DNA of 13,131 nucleotides, from NCBI GenBank assembly GCA_023301395.1, contig JALZUY010000148.1:1-13131 (forward strand), in the 5' to 3' direction. Below the pieces are notes generated by a model. The model had not been told where the DNA came from. It did not search any database and was given only the letters and a program-made list of their open reading frames with translations. Position 1 is the first letter of the stretch. Every line of letters begins with the position of its first letter. The stretch comes from Nonlabens sp. GTDB lineage: Bacteria > Bacteroidota > Bacteroidia > Flavobacteriales > Flavobacteriaceae. The translations under genes were made by a program, and so were the position numbers. Shown piece by piece: positions 1 to 6,618 of the stretch.

Positions 1-159
1 TTTTATATATATTATTATAACATTGTGTTATCTCTATGCCTTTGTAATTTGATAATCACTATCTTTTTAATGATTTTCACACATACTTACTCGATTTTCC
101 TCTATTCTATTGATGGATAATTCTTTACTCTAGGGATTACTTTGGGCCGCTATGACGTT
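1..159. other. AT-rich edge region, no gene seen
   Basis: This is the flank downstream of the leftward dnaE gene. It is very AT-rich. I see no credible reading frame, RNA gene or clear intrinsic terminator for dnaE. A gene may begin outside the window. Confidence 0.5.
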
Positions 160-3100
160 TTAATTACCCATGCGTCTATCGCGCAAATTAGCTTGTTTAT
201 CTAACCGCTGTATGGTCTGTGGATTCTCCTCTGCATATCTTGGGTCTTGGATGTAATCTGCTTTTTTCATATCAAATACTTCTATTGAATAGAAATCAAA
301 CTCTTCTACTACTTTGCCATATATGATGTAAATACCACTTCCGTGAAAGGTGATTTTTGCGGCAACTGGAGGAAACATAACCGTGTCAAAAAATTCACCT
401 CTTTGGTCTAAAAAAGTTCCAAATTGCATGCGTTTCCCTTTAGCGGTATTTATTGTTTTAATATTGATTACATAGCCATAGATAAGAATCATCTTTTTAT
501 GATATTGGATCATTTCTTTACGACCTAATTTGTTTTTAGGTGATTCTATAAGTAAATCAAAATGGGAACACAATGGAAATCCTAACAATTCAAATTGTTC
601 AAAAGCTAACTCTTCTGGAGTGGTTGAAAGTTTTGGAATTTTTATTTGCATGTATTCTTGGACAAAAAGTTTGCTTTGATGTACTTTTTCAGTAGACTTA
701 TTTTGTTTGTAATGTGCTTGCCATAATAATTCATAGCGATCCATTCCTGTAAAACGAAAGGCGTTGATTCTTATTAAAATAGAAAGCTGCTCGATGCTTA
801 TTAATACTCGATTAATGAAGTTTTCTAATGATTTAAAAGTTCCCTTTTTATCCCGTTCTTCTATGATTTTTATAGTTGTACATTGCTCTAATCCTTTTAG
901 GTAACTAAATGCTATAAATATGGTTTTGTCTTTTATTATTGTTGAGAGATCACTATTGTTAATGCAAGGCGCTTCTATAATTCCGCCGCACATTCTGGCT
1001 TCATGGATGTAAAGCTCTGGCTTGTAAAAACCACCACCATTATTAAGCGTTGCGGTCATATATTCTAATGGGAAGTATCTTTTTAAGTAAAGACTCTGGT
1101 AACTTTCTACAGCGTATGATGCAGAGTGACCTTTTGCAAAAGCGTACCCAGCAAAACTCTTAATCTGGTTCCATATCTCACGATATTCTACTGGATTATA
1201 ACCTTCTTTAAGACAATTATTAAAGTAATTACTTTCTACTTTTTGAAACTCTTCTCGTGATCGATATTTACCACTCATACCTCGTCGTAGTACGTCTGCC
1301 TCGCCTAGATCTAGTTTTGCATAATTGTGAGCGACTTTAATCACGTCTTCTTGATATACCATTATTCCGTAGGTTTCAGGCATTATCTTTCGCATAATAG
1401 GGTGTGCTTCTTTACGTTTTTCTGGATAACGAGTGCGTAGAATAAATTCGCGCATCATACCACTTTGGGCCACTCCTGGACGTATCACAGAACTCGCTGC
1501 TACTAATCCTATATAATCATTTGTTGCTAGTTTACTTAACAACATTCTCATCGCTGGCGACTCAATATAAAAACAACCAATACACTTGGCTTGAGAGATC
1601 ATTTTATTGATGCTCTTATCTTTTATGAATTTCTTTAGATCATTATGGACATCCATAATGTATGCATCTGGTTGATTGTATTTTATAATTTCAAGGGCAT
1701 CGCGTATTTTTCCTAAACCGCGTTGTGCAAGGATGTCAAATTTGTGAATCCCTGCATCTTCTGCGATATGCATATCAAATTGTACAGTACGGTATCCTTT
1801 AGGCGGTAAGCTCGTTGCACTGTAATAATGAATGGTTTTATCAGTAATAAGAATACCGCCCGCGTGGATACTGATATAATTAGGTATACCATGAATTAAT
1901 TTGCTGTATTTTATAATGAGATTATGCATTTGATCTCGATTGTTTTCATGTAATGAATTACTGGTCAACTTATCAATTTCTTCTTTAGGTAATCCAAAAA
2001 CTTTACCCAACTCGCGCATTACAGCTCGTATTTGAAAGGTATTATAAGTAGCGAGTAATGCTACATTATCAAATCGGTCAAAAATAAATCGAGTAATATC
2101 TTCTCGATCGTCCCAAGAAAAATCAATATCAAAGTCTGGCGGACTCGTTCTGTAATCATTAATAAAACGTTCAAAATATAAGTCTAAATCTATAGGGTCT
2201 ACTTCAGTAATACGGAGTAGATATGCAAGAATGCTATTAGCACCACTACCGCGACCTACATAGTAATAACCTTTTTCACGGGCATAAGCACAAATTTGCC
2301 AATTGATTAAAAAGTAAGCTATAAAGCCTTTTCTTTCTATGATACTTAGCTCTTTTTCAACACGTGCGTATACATCTTTTTTGTTTTCAGTATGTGAGTA
2401 ACGATGTGCAATACCGTCATAAGCTAATCGGGTAAGTTCTTTAAAATCAGAATCTTTATCTTTTGTAAATGTCTTTTGATTTTCATTGAGTTGAGCATTT
2501 TTAAAATTGAAATCAATAGAGCATTGCTCTAATAAATTGTTTGTATTCTCAATAATATGTGGATACCCCTCAAATATTTTTTCCAACTCTTGGACAGGGA
2601 TTATTCGTTGTTCTATTTTTCCTTGTTGATGTTCTGATAGTTGACTCAAAAGAATATTTAGGTCTATGCAGCGCAATAAGCGATGTGCATTAAAGTCTCT
2701 TTTGTTTCTGAAAGTTGTTGTTTGTAGAACGACTAGTTTATCCTTCATTTTTACGTATTCTGTAAAAGGTAGTTTACGTAATGCTGCTATAGATATCCCT
2801 ATGAATTCGTTTTCGTAAAAGTGAATTTTATCCAACTGCATGATTTTTTCTAACGGATAGATAATAAATACATTTTCAAAGTTTGGAGCTTCATCTGGTA
2901 AAGGAATTTTATGTTCTAACTTATGAGATAAGTACTCATTTAATTCTTGGAAACCTTTATTGTTTTTTGCGATCCCTACGTAATATTGTTGATTGTTATG
3001 CCTAAAATCAATACCTACCACACCTTGAAGTTTATGCTTTGTACAAAGTCTTATAAAGTTCAAACACGCACTGGTGTTATTAATATCCGTAAGTACGATC

Positions 3101-3195
3101 GTTTTTAATCCATTTTGTTGTGCTAGTTGAAGTAGATCTTGCTCATTATAAGTGCCGTATCTTAAGGAGTAATATGTGTGATTATTTAGGTACAA
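160..3195 (-). CDS. dnaE: DnaE-type DNA polymerase III alpha subunit, probable error-prone (SOS) paralogue
   Basis: C-family DNA polymerase of 1011 aa, shorter than replicative DnaE (about 1160 aa in E. coli) and close to DnaE2/ImuC size. Visible parts in order: PHP domain (about 1-200); polymerase core with GRGSGANS (314-321), PDFDIDF with the catalytic Asp pair D356/D358, HAGG (444-447), third Asp D487 in KFDIL, YGIMVYQE (609-616) and AFAKGHSASYA (685-695); a helix-hairpin-helix-like stretch (about 763-797); and an OB fold (about 900-975). All three catalytic aspartates are present. The PHP site looks dead: the first HxH reads N4-N5-H6 and the TDH motif reads T36-D37-I38, so PHP proofreading is unlikely. 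The start is TTG; an in-frame TAA lies 24 bases upstream with no ATG between, and a later start would cut into the PHP domain. It follows dinB by 28 bases and is inferred to be co-transcribed. A separate replicative dnaE is expected elsewhere in the genome. Confidence 0.93.
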   Translation of the reverse strand: MYLNNHTYYSLRYGTYNEQDLLQLAQQNGLKTIVLTDINNTSACLNFIRLCTKHKLQGVVGIDFRHNNQQYYVGIAKNNKGFQELNEYLSHKLEHKIPLPDEAPNFENVFIIYPLEKIMQLDKIHFYENEFIGISIAALRKLPFTEYVKMKDKLVVLQTTTFRNKRDFNAHRLLRCIDLNILLSQLSEHQQGKIEQRIIPVQELEKIFEGYPHIIENTNNLLEQCSIDFNFKNAQLNENQKTFTKDKDSDFKELTRLAYDGIAHRYSHTENKKDVYARVEKELSIIERKGFIAYFLINWQICAYAREKGYYYVGRGSGANSILAYLLRITEVDPIDLDLYFERFINDYRTSPPDFDIDFSWDDREDITRFIFDRFDNVALLATYNTFQIRAVMRELGKVFGLPKEEIDKLTSNSLHENNRDQMHNLIIKYSKLIHGIPNYISIHAGGILITDKTIHYYSATSLPPKGYRTVQFDMHIAEDAGIHKFDILAQRGLGKIRDALEIIKYNQPDAYIMDVHNDLKKFIKDKSINKMISQAKCIGCFYIESPAMRMLLSKLATNDYIGLVAASSVIRPGVAQSGMMREFILRTRYPEKRKEAHPIMRKIMPETYGIMVYQEDVIKVAHNYAKLDLGEADVLRRGMSGKYRSREEFQKVESNYFNNCLKEGYNPVEYREIWNQIKSFAGYAFAKGHSASYAVESYQSLYLKRYFPLEYMTATLNNGGGFYKPELYIHEARMCGGIIEAPCINNSDLSTIIKDKTIFIAFSYLKGLEQCTTIKIIEERDKKGTFKSLENFINRVLISIEQLSILIRINAFRFTGMDRYELLWQAHYKQNKSTEKVHQSKLFVQEYMQIKIPKLSTTPEELAFEQFELLGFPLCSHFDLLIESPKNKLGRKEMIQYHKKMILIYGYVINIKTINTAKGKRMQFGTFLDQRGEFFDTVMFPPVAAKITFHGSGIYIIYGKVVEEFDFYSIEVFDMKKADYIQDPRYAEENPQTIQRLDKQANLRDRRMGN

Positions 3196-3223
3196 ATTAA
3201 TTTTGAGTCTTGGATGTTTTTAG

Positions 3224-4438
3224 TTATTGCTTACGATGTGCCAACACTACTGGTGGTAATCCATTAAAAGGATTTTGCATTCTTCCTATAGTTTTAGCCT
3301 CGATACCAGCAGCTCTCATGACGGTTCTGTCTCCATACTTCTCCCTCATTTTATCAAGTGCTTTATATAAATTTATAGCTTGTTCACTATCTTCAAAAAG
3401 ACTGATTTGGTAATTACCACTTACAATATGTGAAAATTTTACACCTATCAATCGGATCAACAGTCGACGTTGAAATAATTTATCAAAAAGGTCTAATATA
3501 TGTGGAATCAGAATATGGTCTGCGTTGCAATGAGTAATACGCATCTGCTTGTTACAAGTGTTAAAGTCTGAATATCGAATTTTTACATTTATACAGGCCG
3601 TTAGTTTATCTCCACGTCTTAACTGATAAGCTAGGTTTTCTGTCATGGCAATAAGAATGGATTTCAGTTTTTTGATATCTATAGTATCTTTGTCAAAAGT
3701 ACGCTCTGTAGATATTGATTTGCGTTCATTAAAAGGGATTACAGGTCTATTGTCTATGCCTTGAGCACTGCGCCAAATCATTGCGCCATTCTTGCCTAAA
3801 ACGTTAATCATAATATCTTCAGGTATTTCCTGTAGTGTATGAATTTTTTTAATTCCTAGATGTCTTAACGTTTGATAAGTTTTATCACCTACTTGAGGTA
3901 TTTTTTTAATCGATAATGGGGCTAGAAAATTCTTTTCTTGGCCATAATTAATTAGCAACTGGTTATTCGGTTTAGCTTCTCCAGTTGCAATTTTTGAAAC
4001 CACTTTATTAACAGAAAGCCCAAATGAAATAGGTAAACCAGTTTCTTTAATGATTTTATTACGCATTTCTTTAGCAAATTTGTAACAGCCATAAAAACGA
4101 TCCATTCCAGTAAGATCTGCATAAAATTCGTCAATACTTGATTTTTCAAATAAAGGCGTTTCTTCTTTAATGATCTCAGTCACTTCATCAGAGTGTTTTG
4201 AATAAATCCCTGCATTGCCTCTTATAACTATTGCTTCTGGACAAAGTTGTCGAGCTAATCTCATAGACATTCCACTATGTACTCCAAAGCCACGGGTTTC
4301 ATAACTACATGCCGCTACCACACCACGATCACTAGTTCCACCTACAAGTAAAGGTCTGTTTTCTAGACGTGAGTCGATTTTTCTTTCTACAGAAACATAA
4401 AAGGTATCGAGATCTAGATGTATGATGTTTTTTCGCAT
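3224..4438 (-). CDS. dinB: Y-family DNA polymerase IV (DinB-like)
   Basis: Translesion polymerase of 404 aa that inserts nucleotides opposite damaged bases. The catalytic set is complete: D9 in HLDLDTFY, and D103-E104 in SSIDEFY. Y14 sits at the steric-gate position that excludes ribonucleotides. The palm/fingers span about 1-160, the thumb with HhH-like IPQVGDKT about 175-235, and the little finger about 240-340. A clamp-binding motif QISLF (344-348) is followed by roughly 55 more residues (KYGDRTVMRA and a C-terminal tail), so the clamp peptide is internal rather than terminal as in E. coli Pol IV. This distinguishes it from ImuB, the polymerase-dead Y-family partner of DnaE2 in proteobacterial cassettes. 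It starts with ATG. An intrinsic terminator lies 44 bases upstream and no clear TAnnTTTG promoter was found, so it is transcribed by read-through or by a promoter I cannot see. Confidence 0.95.
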   Translation of the reverse strand: MRKNIIHLDLDTFYVSVERKIDSRLENRPLLVGGTSDRGVVAACSYETRGFGVHSGMSMRLARQLCPEAIVIRGNAGIYSKHSDEVTEIIKEETPLFEKSSIDEFYADLTGMDRFYGCYKFAKEMRNKIIKETGLPISFGLSVNKVVSKIATGEAKPNNQLLINYGQEKNFLAPLSIKKIPQVGDKTYQTLRHLGIKKIHTLQEIPEDIMINVLGKNGAMIWRSAQGIDNRPVIPFNERKSISTERTFDKDTIDIKKLKSILIAMTENLAYQLRRGDKLTACINVKIRYSDFNTCNKQMRITHCNADHILIPHILDLFDKLFQRRLLIRLIGVKFSHIVSGNYQISLFEDSEQAINLYKALDKMREKYGDRTVMRAAGIEAKTIGRMQNPFNGLPPVVLAHRKQ

Positions 4439-4454
4439 AATTTTGATACTACTT

Positions 4455-4467
4455 TGGCTTATTTCCT
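4455..4467 (-). promoter_or_regulatory. Possible degenerate repressor dyad upstream of dinB
   Basis: On the minus strand this reads AGGAAATAAGCCA, matching 11 of 13 bases of the AGGAAATAATCCT dyad in the repressor control region. It sits 17 bases before the dinB ATG and just after the terminator. The second arm is weak, so this could be chance in AT-rich DNA. Confidence 0.25.
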
Positions 4468-4481
4468 TGAGTTTAGAGGTT

Positions 4482-4513
4482 AAAAAACCTCACGAAAAAG
4501 AATCTTGTGAGGT
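4482..4513 (-). terminator. Intrinsic terminator between the 93-aa gene and dinB
   Basis: On the minus strand, ACCTCAC (4513-4507) pairs perfectly with GTGAGGT (4493-4487) across a 13-base loop, and a run of T follows (4486-4482; six T counting the last stem base). It lies 28 bases past the stop of the 93-aa gene and before dinB, so it divides the leftward gene series. The strand is set by the T run; the plus strand has none after the stem. Confidence 0.75.
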
Positions 4514-4540
4514 CGGGAAATGAATGAAATGATGATTTGA

Positions 4541-4822
4541 CTAATCCTTCATGTTTCTCAATACCAGTTGGTGAATTGTAGGTTCTATGTGATGGGTAAA
4601 CCCTTCTTTTTCCATAGGATCTTTAAAAGTGATTCCATGTCTTTGTAAAATATGTTGTAAAGTGCAATTCACACGCTGAATCAATTCCTCAGTCTCTGTG
4701 ACTTGTTGTGACCAGGATTTTATTTTAGTGTGTATTCTTTTTTGAAGTGATTGTTTCTGCTCTTTTTGAAAAAGCTGATCTACTTCTTGTATCAATTCGG
4801 TTTTTATGGTTTCTATATTCAT
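4541..4822 (-). CDS. Uncharacterised 93-aa protein of the SOS-like locus
   Basis: I do not recognise this protein. It is 93 aa, mostly charged and predicted helical, rich in Gln, Glu and Lys over residues 1-60 (LFQKEQKQSLQKRIHTKIKSW), with a single Cys (C53) and two His-rich spots (HILQRHG at 57-63; HHIEPTIHQ near 76-84). There is no signal peptide, membrane segment or obvious zinc site. It starts with ATG 11 bases after the SRAP stop and shares its strand; AAGGCG lies about 4 bases before the ATG. The tight spacing supports a real, co-transcribed gene. It is followed by an intrinsic terminator, so it is probably the last gene of the short SRAP transcript. Its position suggests a role in damage response, but that is inference from neighbours only. 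Confidence 0.75.
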   Translation of the reverse strand: MNIETIKTELIQEVDQLFQKEQKQSLQKRIHTKIKSWSQQVTETEELIQRVNCTLQHILQRHGITFKDPMEKEGFTHHIEPTIHQLVLRNMKD

Positions 4823-4833
4823 GATCGCCTTTT

Positions 4834-5661
4834 TTAAAATAAAATAAATTGGTCACCTTCTACTAGTCGCTCTTCTCTTATTGTAAAAGAGTGATCTTCG
4901 GTATATTTAAGACGTTCATATAAACAGCGATCATAATCTTTAAATAGTTTCTCGCTAGTTGGCTTTAAAAGCTCAAGGCCATTTGCATCTGGGTTTTTGA
5001 TTTTTTGTGAGATAGGATAAGCATTGAACCCTTTAGAGTCAAAGGGTTTCATAAGTTTAGATATTTCGGTAATACTCAAGTCTGGTTGAATCCATCTTTG
5101 CTCATCTTCTTTACTTAAAATAACCGGAGATCTATGATGGCCTATGCGGTTTATTAATCTATTTGCTGTGGTAGTTACCATAGCAACGGTATTATGTATT
5201 TCTCCAGTAAGTGGATGCTGCCATGTGTCATATATCCCTGCAATTGCAAATGGACCACGATCACGGTTAGGATAAACTAAGTAAGGTTTGTTTAACTTCT
5301 CTTGTTTAGGGCCTTCTATAAAGGCATCTACAAGAATGATACATCGTTGTGATTTAATAGCATGGCGGAACATAGGTTTATTAAAAATGCCAAGTGGCCC
5401 TTTATATCCCATTTCATTATCCACATTAAGACTGCCTTCACTACGTGCGTTGAGCATGTAAGTTTGTTTGTGCGCCCAGTATGGTGTATAACCATATGTG
5501 AATAATTGAATTTCTCCAGGAGATTCACAGGTGATTACAGGAAGTTGTTGCCCAGCAGATATGTTTACATTCTCTGGTAACTGAACATTATTTTTAAAAA
5601 CAGCATTAAAGCGTTTTTCTAATTGTTCTTGCTGTGTAATTATAGTTGCTCTTCCACACAT
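4834..5661 (-). CDS. SRAP-family protein (YedK/HMCES-like), abasic-site DNA-protein crosslinker
   Basis: SOS-response-associated peptidase (SRAP) family, 275 aa. Known members remove their initiator Met and use Cys2 to form a stable thiazolidine crosslink with abasic sites in single-stranded DNA, shielding them from strand breakage and error-prone bypass. The catalytic set is visible: C2 in MCGRAT, N71 in NARSE (71-75), E116 in VDAFIEG (the usual ADGWYEW position), and H175 in GHHRSPVIL. AYPISQKIKNPDANG (about 214-228) matches the family's late conserved stretch. It is about 50 residues longer than E. coli YedK, with a C-terminal tail after residue 235 that has no recognised role. The ATG start is fixed by the need for Cys2. 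It is the first gene of the leftward series and faces the XRE-S24 repressor across a dyad-rich region, as expected for an SOS-regulated gene. Confidence 0.95.
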   Translation of the reverse strand: MCGRATIITQQEQLEKRFNAVFKNNVQLPENVNISAGQQLPVITCESPGEIQLFTYGYTPYWAHKQTYMLNARSEGSLNVDNEMGYKGPLGIFNKPMFRHAIKSQRCIILVDAFIEGPKQEKLNKPYLVYPNRDRGPFAIAGIYDTWQHPLTGEIHNTVAMVTTTANRLINRIGHHRSPVILSKEDEQRWIQPDLSITEISKLMKPFDSKGFNAYPISQKIKNPDANGLELLKPTSEKLFKDYDRCLYERLKYTEDHSFTIREERLVEGDQFILF

Positions 5662-5675
5662 AATATATTATTTTA

Positions 5676-5773
5676 TGGAATAATTCCAAGAATCATTCCG
5701 TTCTTCGTGTCAAATATATGGAAATATTCCAATAATTAGGAAATAATCCTATGTTAAAATTGGAAATATTCCT
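5676..5773. promoter_or_regulatory. Operator cluster: four clear and one degenerate GGAA/TTCC dyads
   Basis: The sites are: TGGAATAATTCCA at 5676-5688 (perfect 6-1-6 palindrome); GAATCATTC within 5688-5700 (degenerate, perfect 4-1-4 core); TGGAAATATTCCA at 5719-5731; TAGGAAATAATCCTA at 5737-5751 (5-bp arms); and TGGAAATATTCCT at 5761-5773. Centres are about 12, 31, 19 and 23 bases apart. The last site overlaps the -33 element of the repressor promoter. The third abuts the -7 element of the leftward promoter, and the first two lie in the SRAP leader. These are inferred to be the binding sites of the XRE-S24 repressor encoded alongside, giving autoregulation and control of the mutagenesis genes. 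Confidence 0.75.
5711..5718 (-). promoter_or_regulatory. Putative -7 element of the leftward SRAP promoter
   Basis: The minus strand reads TATATTTG, a perfect Bacteroidetes TAnnTTTG -7 box. It would start transcription near 5705 and give a leader of about 45 bases before the SRAP ATG. I see no TTG at the expected -33 distance. A repressor dyad abuts it upstream and two lie in the leader. Confidence 0.5.
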
Positions 5774-5789
5774 AAATAGCCTATATTTG
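5760..5789 (+). promoter_or_regulatory. Promoter of the XRE-S24 repressor gene
   Basis: TTG at 5760-5762 (-33) and TATATTTG at 5782-5789 (-7) are separated by 19 bases, a full match to the Bacteroidetes consensus. The -7 box ends 4 bases before the ATG at 5794, so the start of transcription should fall at or next to the start codon, giving a leaderless mRNA. The dyad at 5761-5773 overlaps the -33 element. Confidence 0.65.
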
Positions 5790-5793
5790 CCTT

Positions 5794-6558
5794 ATGGCAC
5801 AAGAGATATCTATAGAAGCAGAACGCTTTAAAAAAGTGAGAGAAGAGTTAGGAAAGACCCAATCTGAGTTTGCACTACTGCTCGGTGCAGGAAGCACAAC
5901 TGCCGATATCGAGCGTGGTAAAAAGAAAATCACTGGGAAGATTGTTACTGAGCTCTTGCGTCAATTTCATATCAATCCATTATGGCTATATGGGAATAGT
6001 TATAATAAACACTTAGAAACGACAGGAAGTACTACTCCTAAAATTATTACCATGGATTCCAGTGATCGTGAGAACATGATCATGGTTCCTATTAAAGCTA
6101 GTGCAGGTTATGCAAATAATGTTCTTGATACTGATTGGTATCAAGATCTGCCAGCATTCAATATTCCATTGCCACAATACAAAGAAGGTAGTTATAGAGC
6201 CTTTCAGGTACGAGGTGATAGTATGTTACCAGTATTACAACCAGCAGAATGGGTTATGGGTAAAGCGGTAGAAAGTGTAAGGCAAGCAAATGACAACTGC
6301 ATTCATGTAGTGGTTACTGTAGATACGGTTGTGGTTAAAAAACTACGCAAGTCAGAGATTAACAATCAAGTAAATCTTATATCATTGAATAGAGATTATC
6401 CTGTTATTGAACAGTCTATTGCTGATATTAAAGAACTCTGGGAAGTGAATTCAAAATTAAGTTTTGATCTTGATGTTCATGAAGGTGAACAGGCGATGAT
6501 CTCGTTAAAGCAAGGGCTCGATAGTTTGAGAGATGAAATTGCTCAACTTAAAAAGTAG
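5794..6558 (+). CDS. XRE-S24 self-cleaving transcriptional repressor (LexA/CI-like)
   Basis: A 254-aa regulator with an N-terminal XRE/Cro-CI helix-turn-helix (about 9-66; TQSEFALLLGAGSTTADIERGK) and a C-terminal S24 LexA-like peptidase domain (about 96-220). The autocleavage machinery is intact: an Ala104-Gly105 bond in KASAGY, catalytic Ser143 in RGDSM, and Lys182 in VVVKKLRK. By family knowledge, RecA filaments would trigger self-cleavage and derepression. A heptad-like tail (about 228-254; LKQGLDSLRDEIAQLKK) probably forms a coiled coil that supports oligomers. It differs from true LexA, which has a winged-helix N-terminus, and is therefore a candidate functional substitute in this lineage. 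It is divergent from SRAP-dinB-dnaE and separated from them by an operator cluster, so autoregulation is likely. The ATG start is supported by the promoter and by the distance to the HTH. Confidence 0.92.
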   Translation: MAQEISIEAERFKKVREELGKTQSEFALLLGAGSTTADIERGKKKITGKIVTELLRQFHINPLWLYGNSYNKHLETTGSTTPKIITMDSSDRENMIMVPIKASAGYANNVLDTDWYQDLPAFNIPLPQYKEGSYRAFQVRGDSMLPVLQPAEWVMGKAVESVRQANDNCIHVVVTVDTVVVKKLRKSEINNQVNLISLNRDYPVIEQSIADIKELWEVNSKLSFDLDVHEGEQAMISLKQGLDSLRDEIAQLKK

Positions 6559-6618
6559 ATTTTAAAAGTGTAATTGATTCTAACTCGTTATACCGCAAGG
6601 GTAAAATGATCATAAAAT

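Noticed and set aside
3210..3413. 67-aa plus-strand frame over the end of dinB
   Set aside because: Antisense to the conserved C-terminal tail of dinB, with no promoter and no recognisable protein features beyond chance hydrophobicity.
3952..4149. 65-aa minus-strand frame inside dinB (and similar short frames at 5328-5528, 7379-7603, 8115-8333, 9113-9334, 10500-10736)
   Set aside because: All overlap well-supported genes in another frame or strand and show no independent coding evidence.
5794..6558. Prophage origin for the XRE-S24 repressor
   Set aside because: CI-like repressors are often phage-borne, but no integrase, excisionase, attachment repeat or structural gene is present, and the neighbours are repair genes.
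6559..6618. Weak hairpin (TACC/GGTA near 6592-6604) as a terminator between the repressor and the CarboxypepD gene
   Set aside because: Only four paired bases and no T run; not enough to call.
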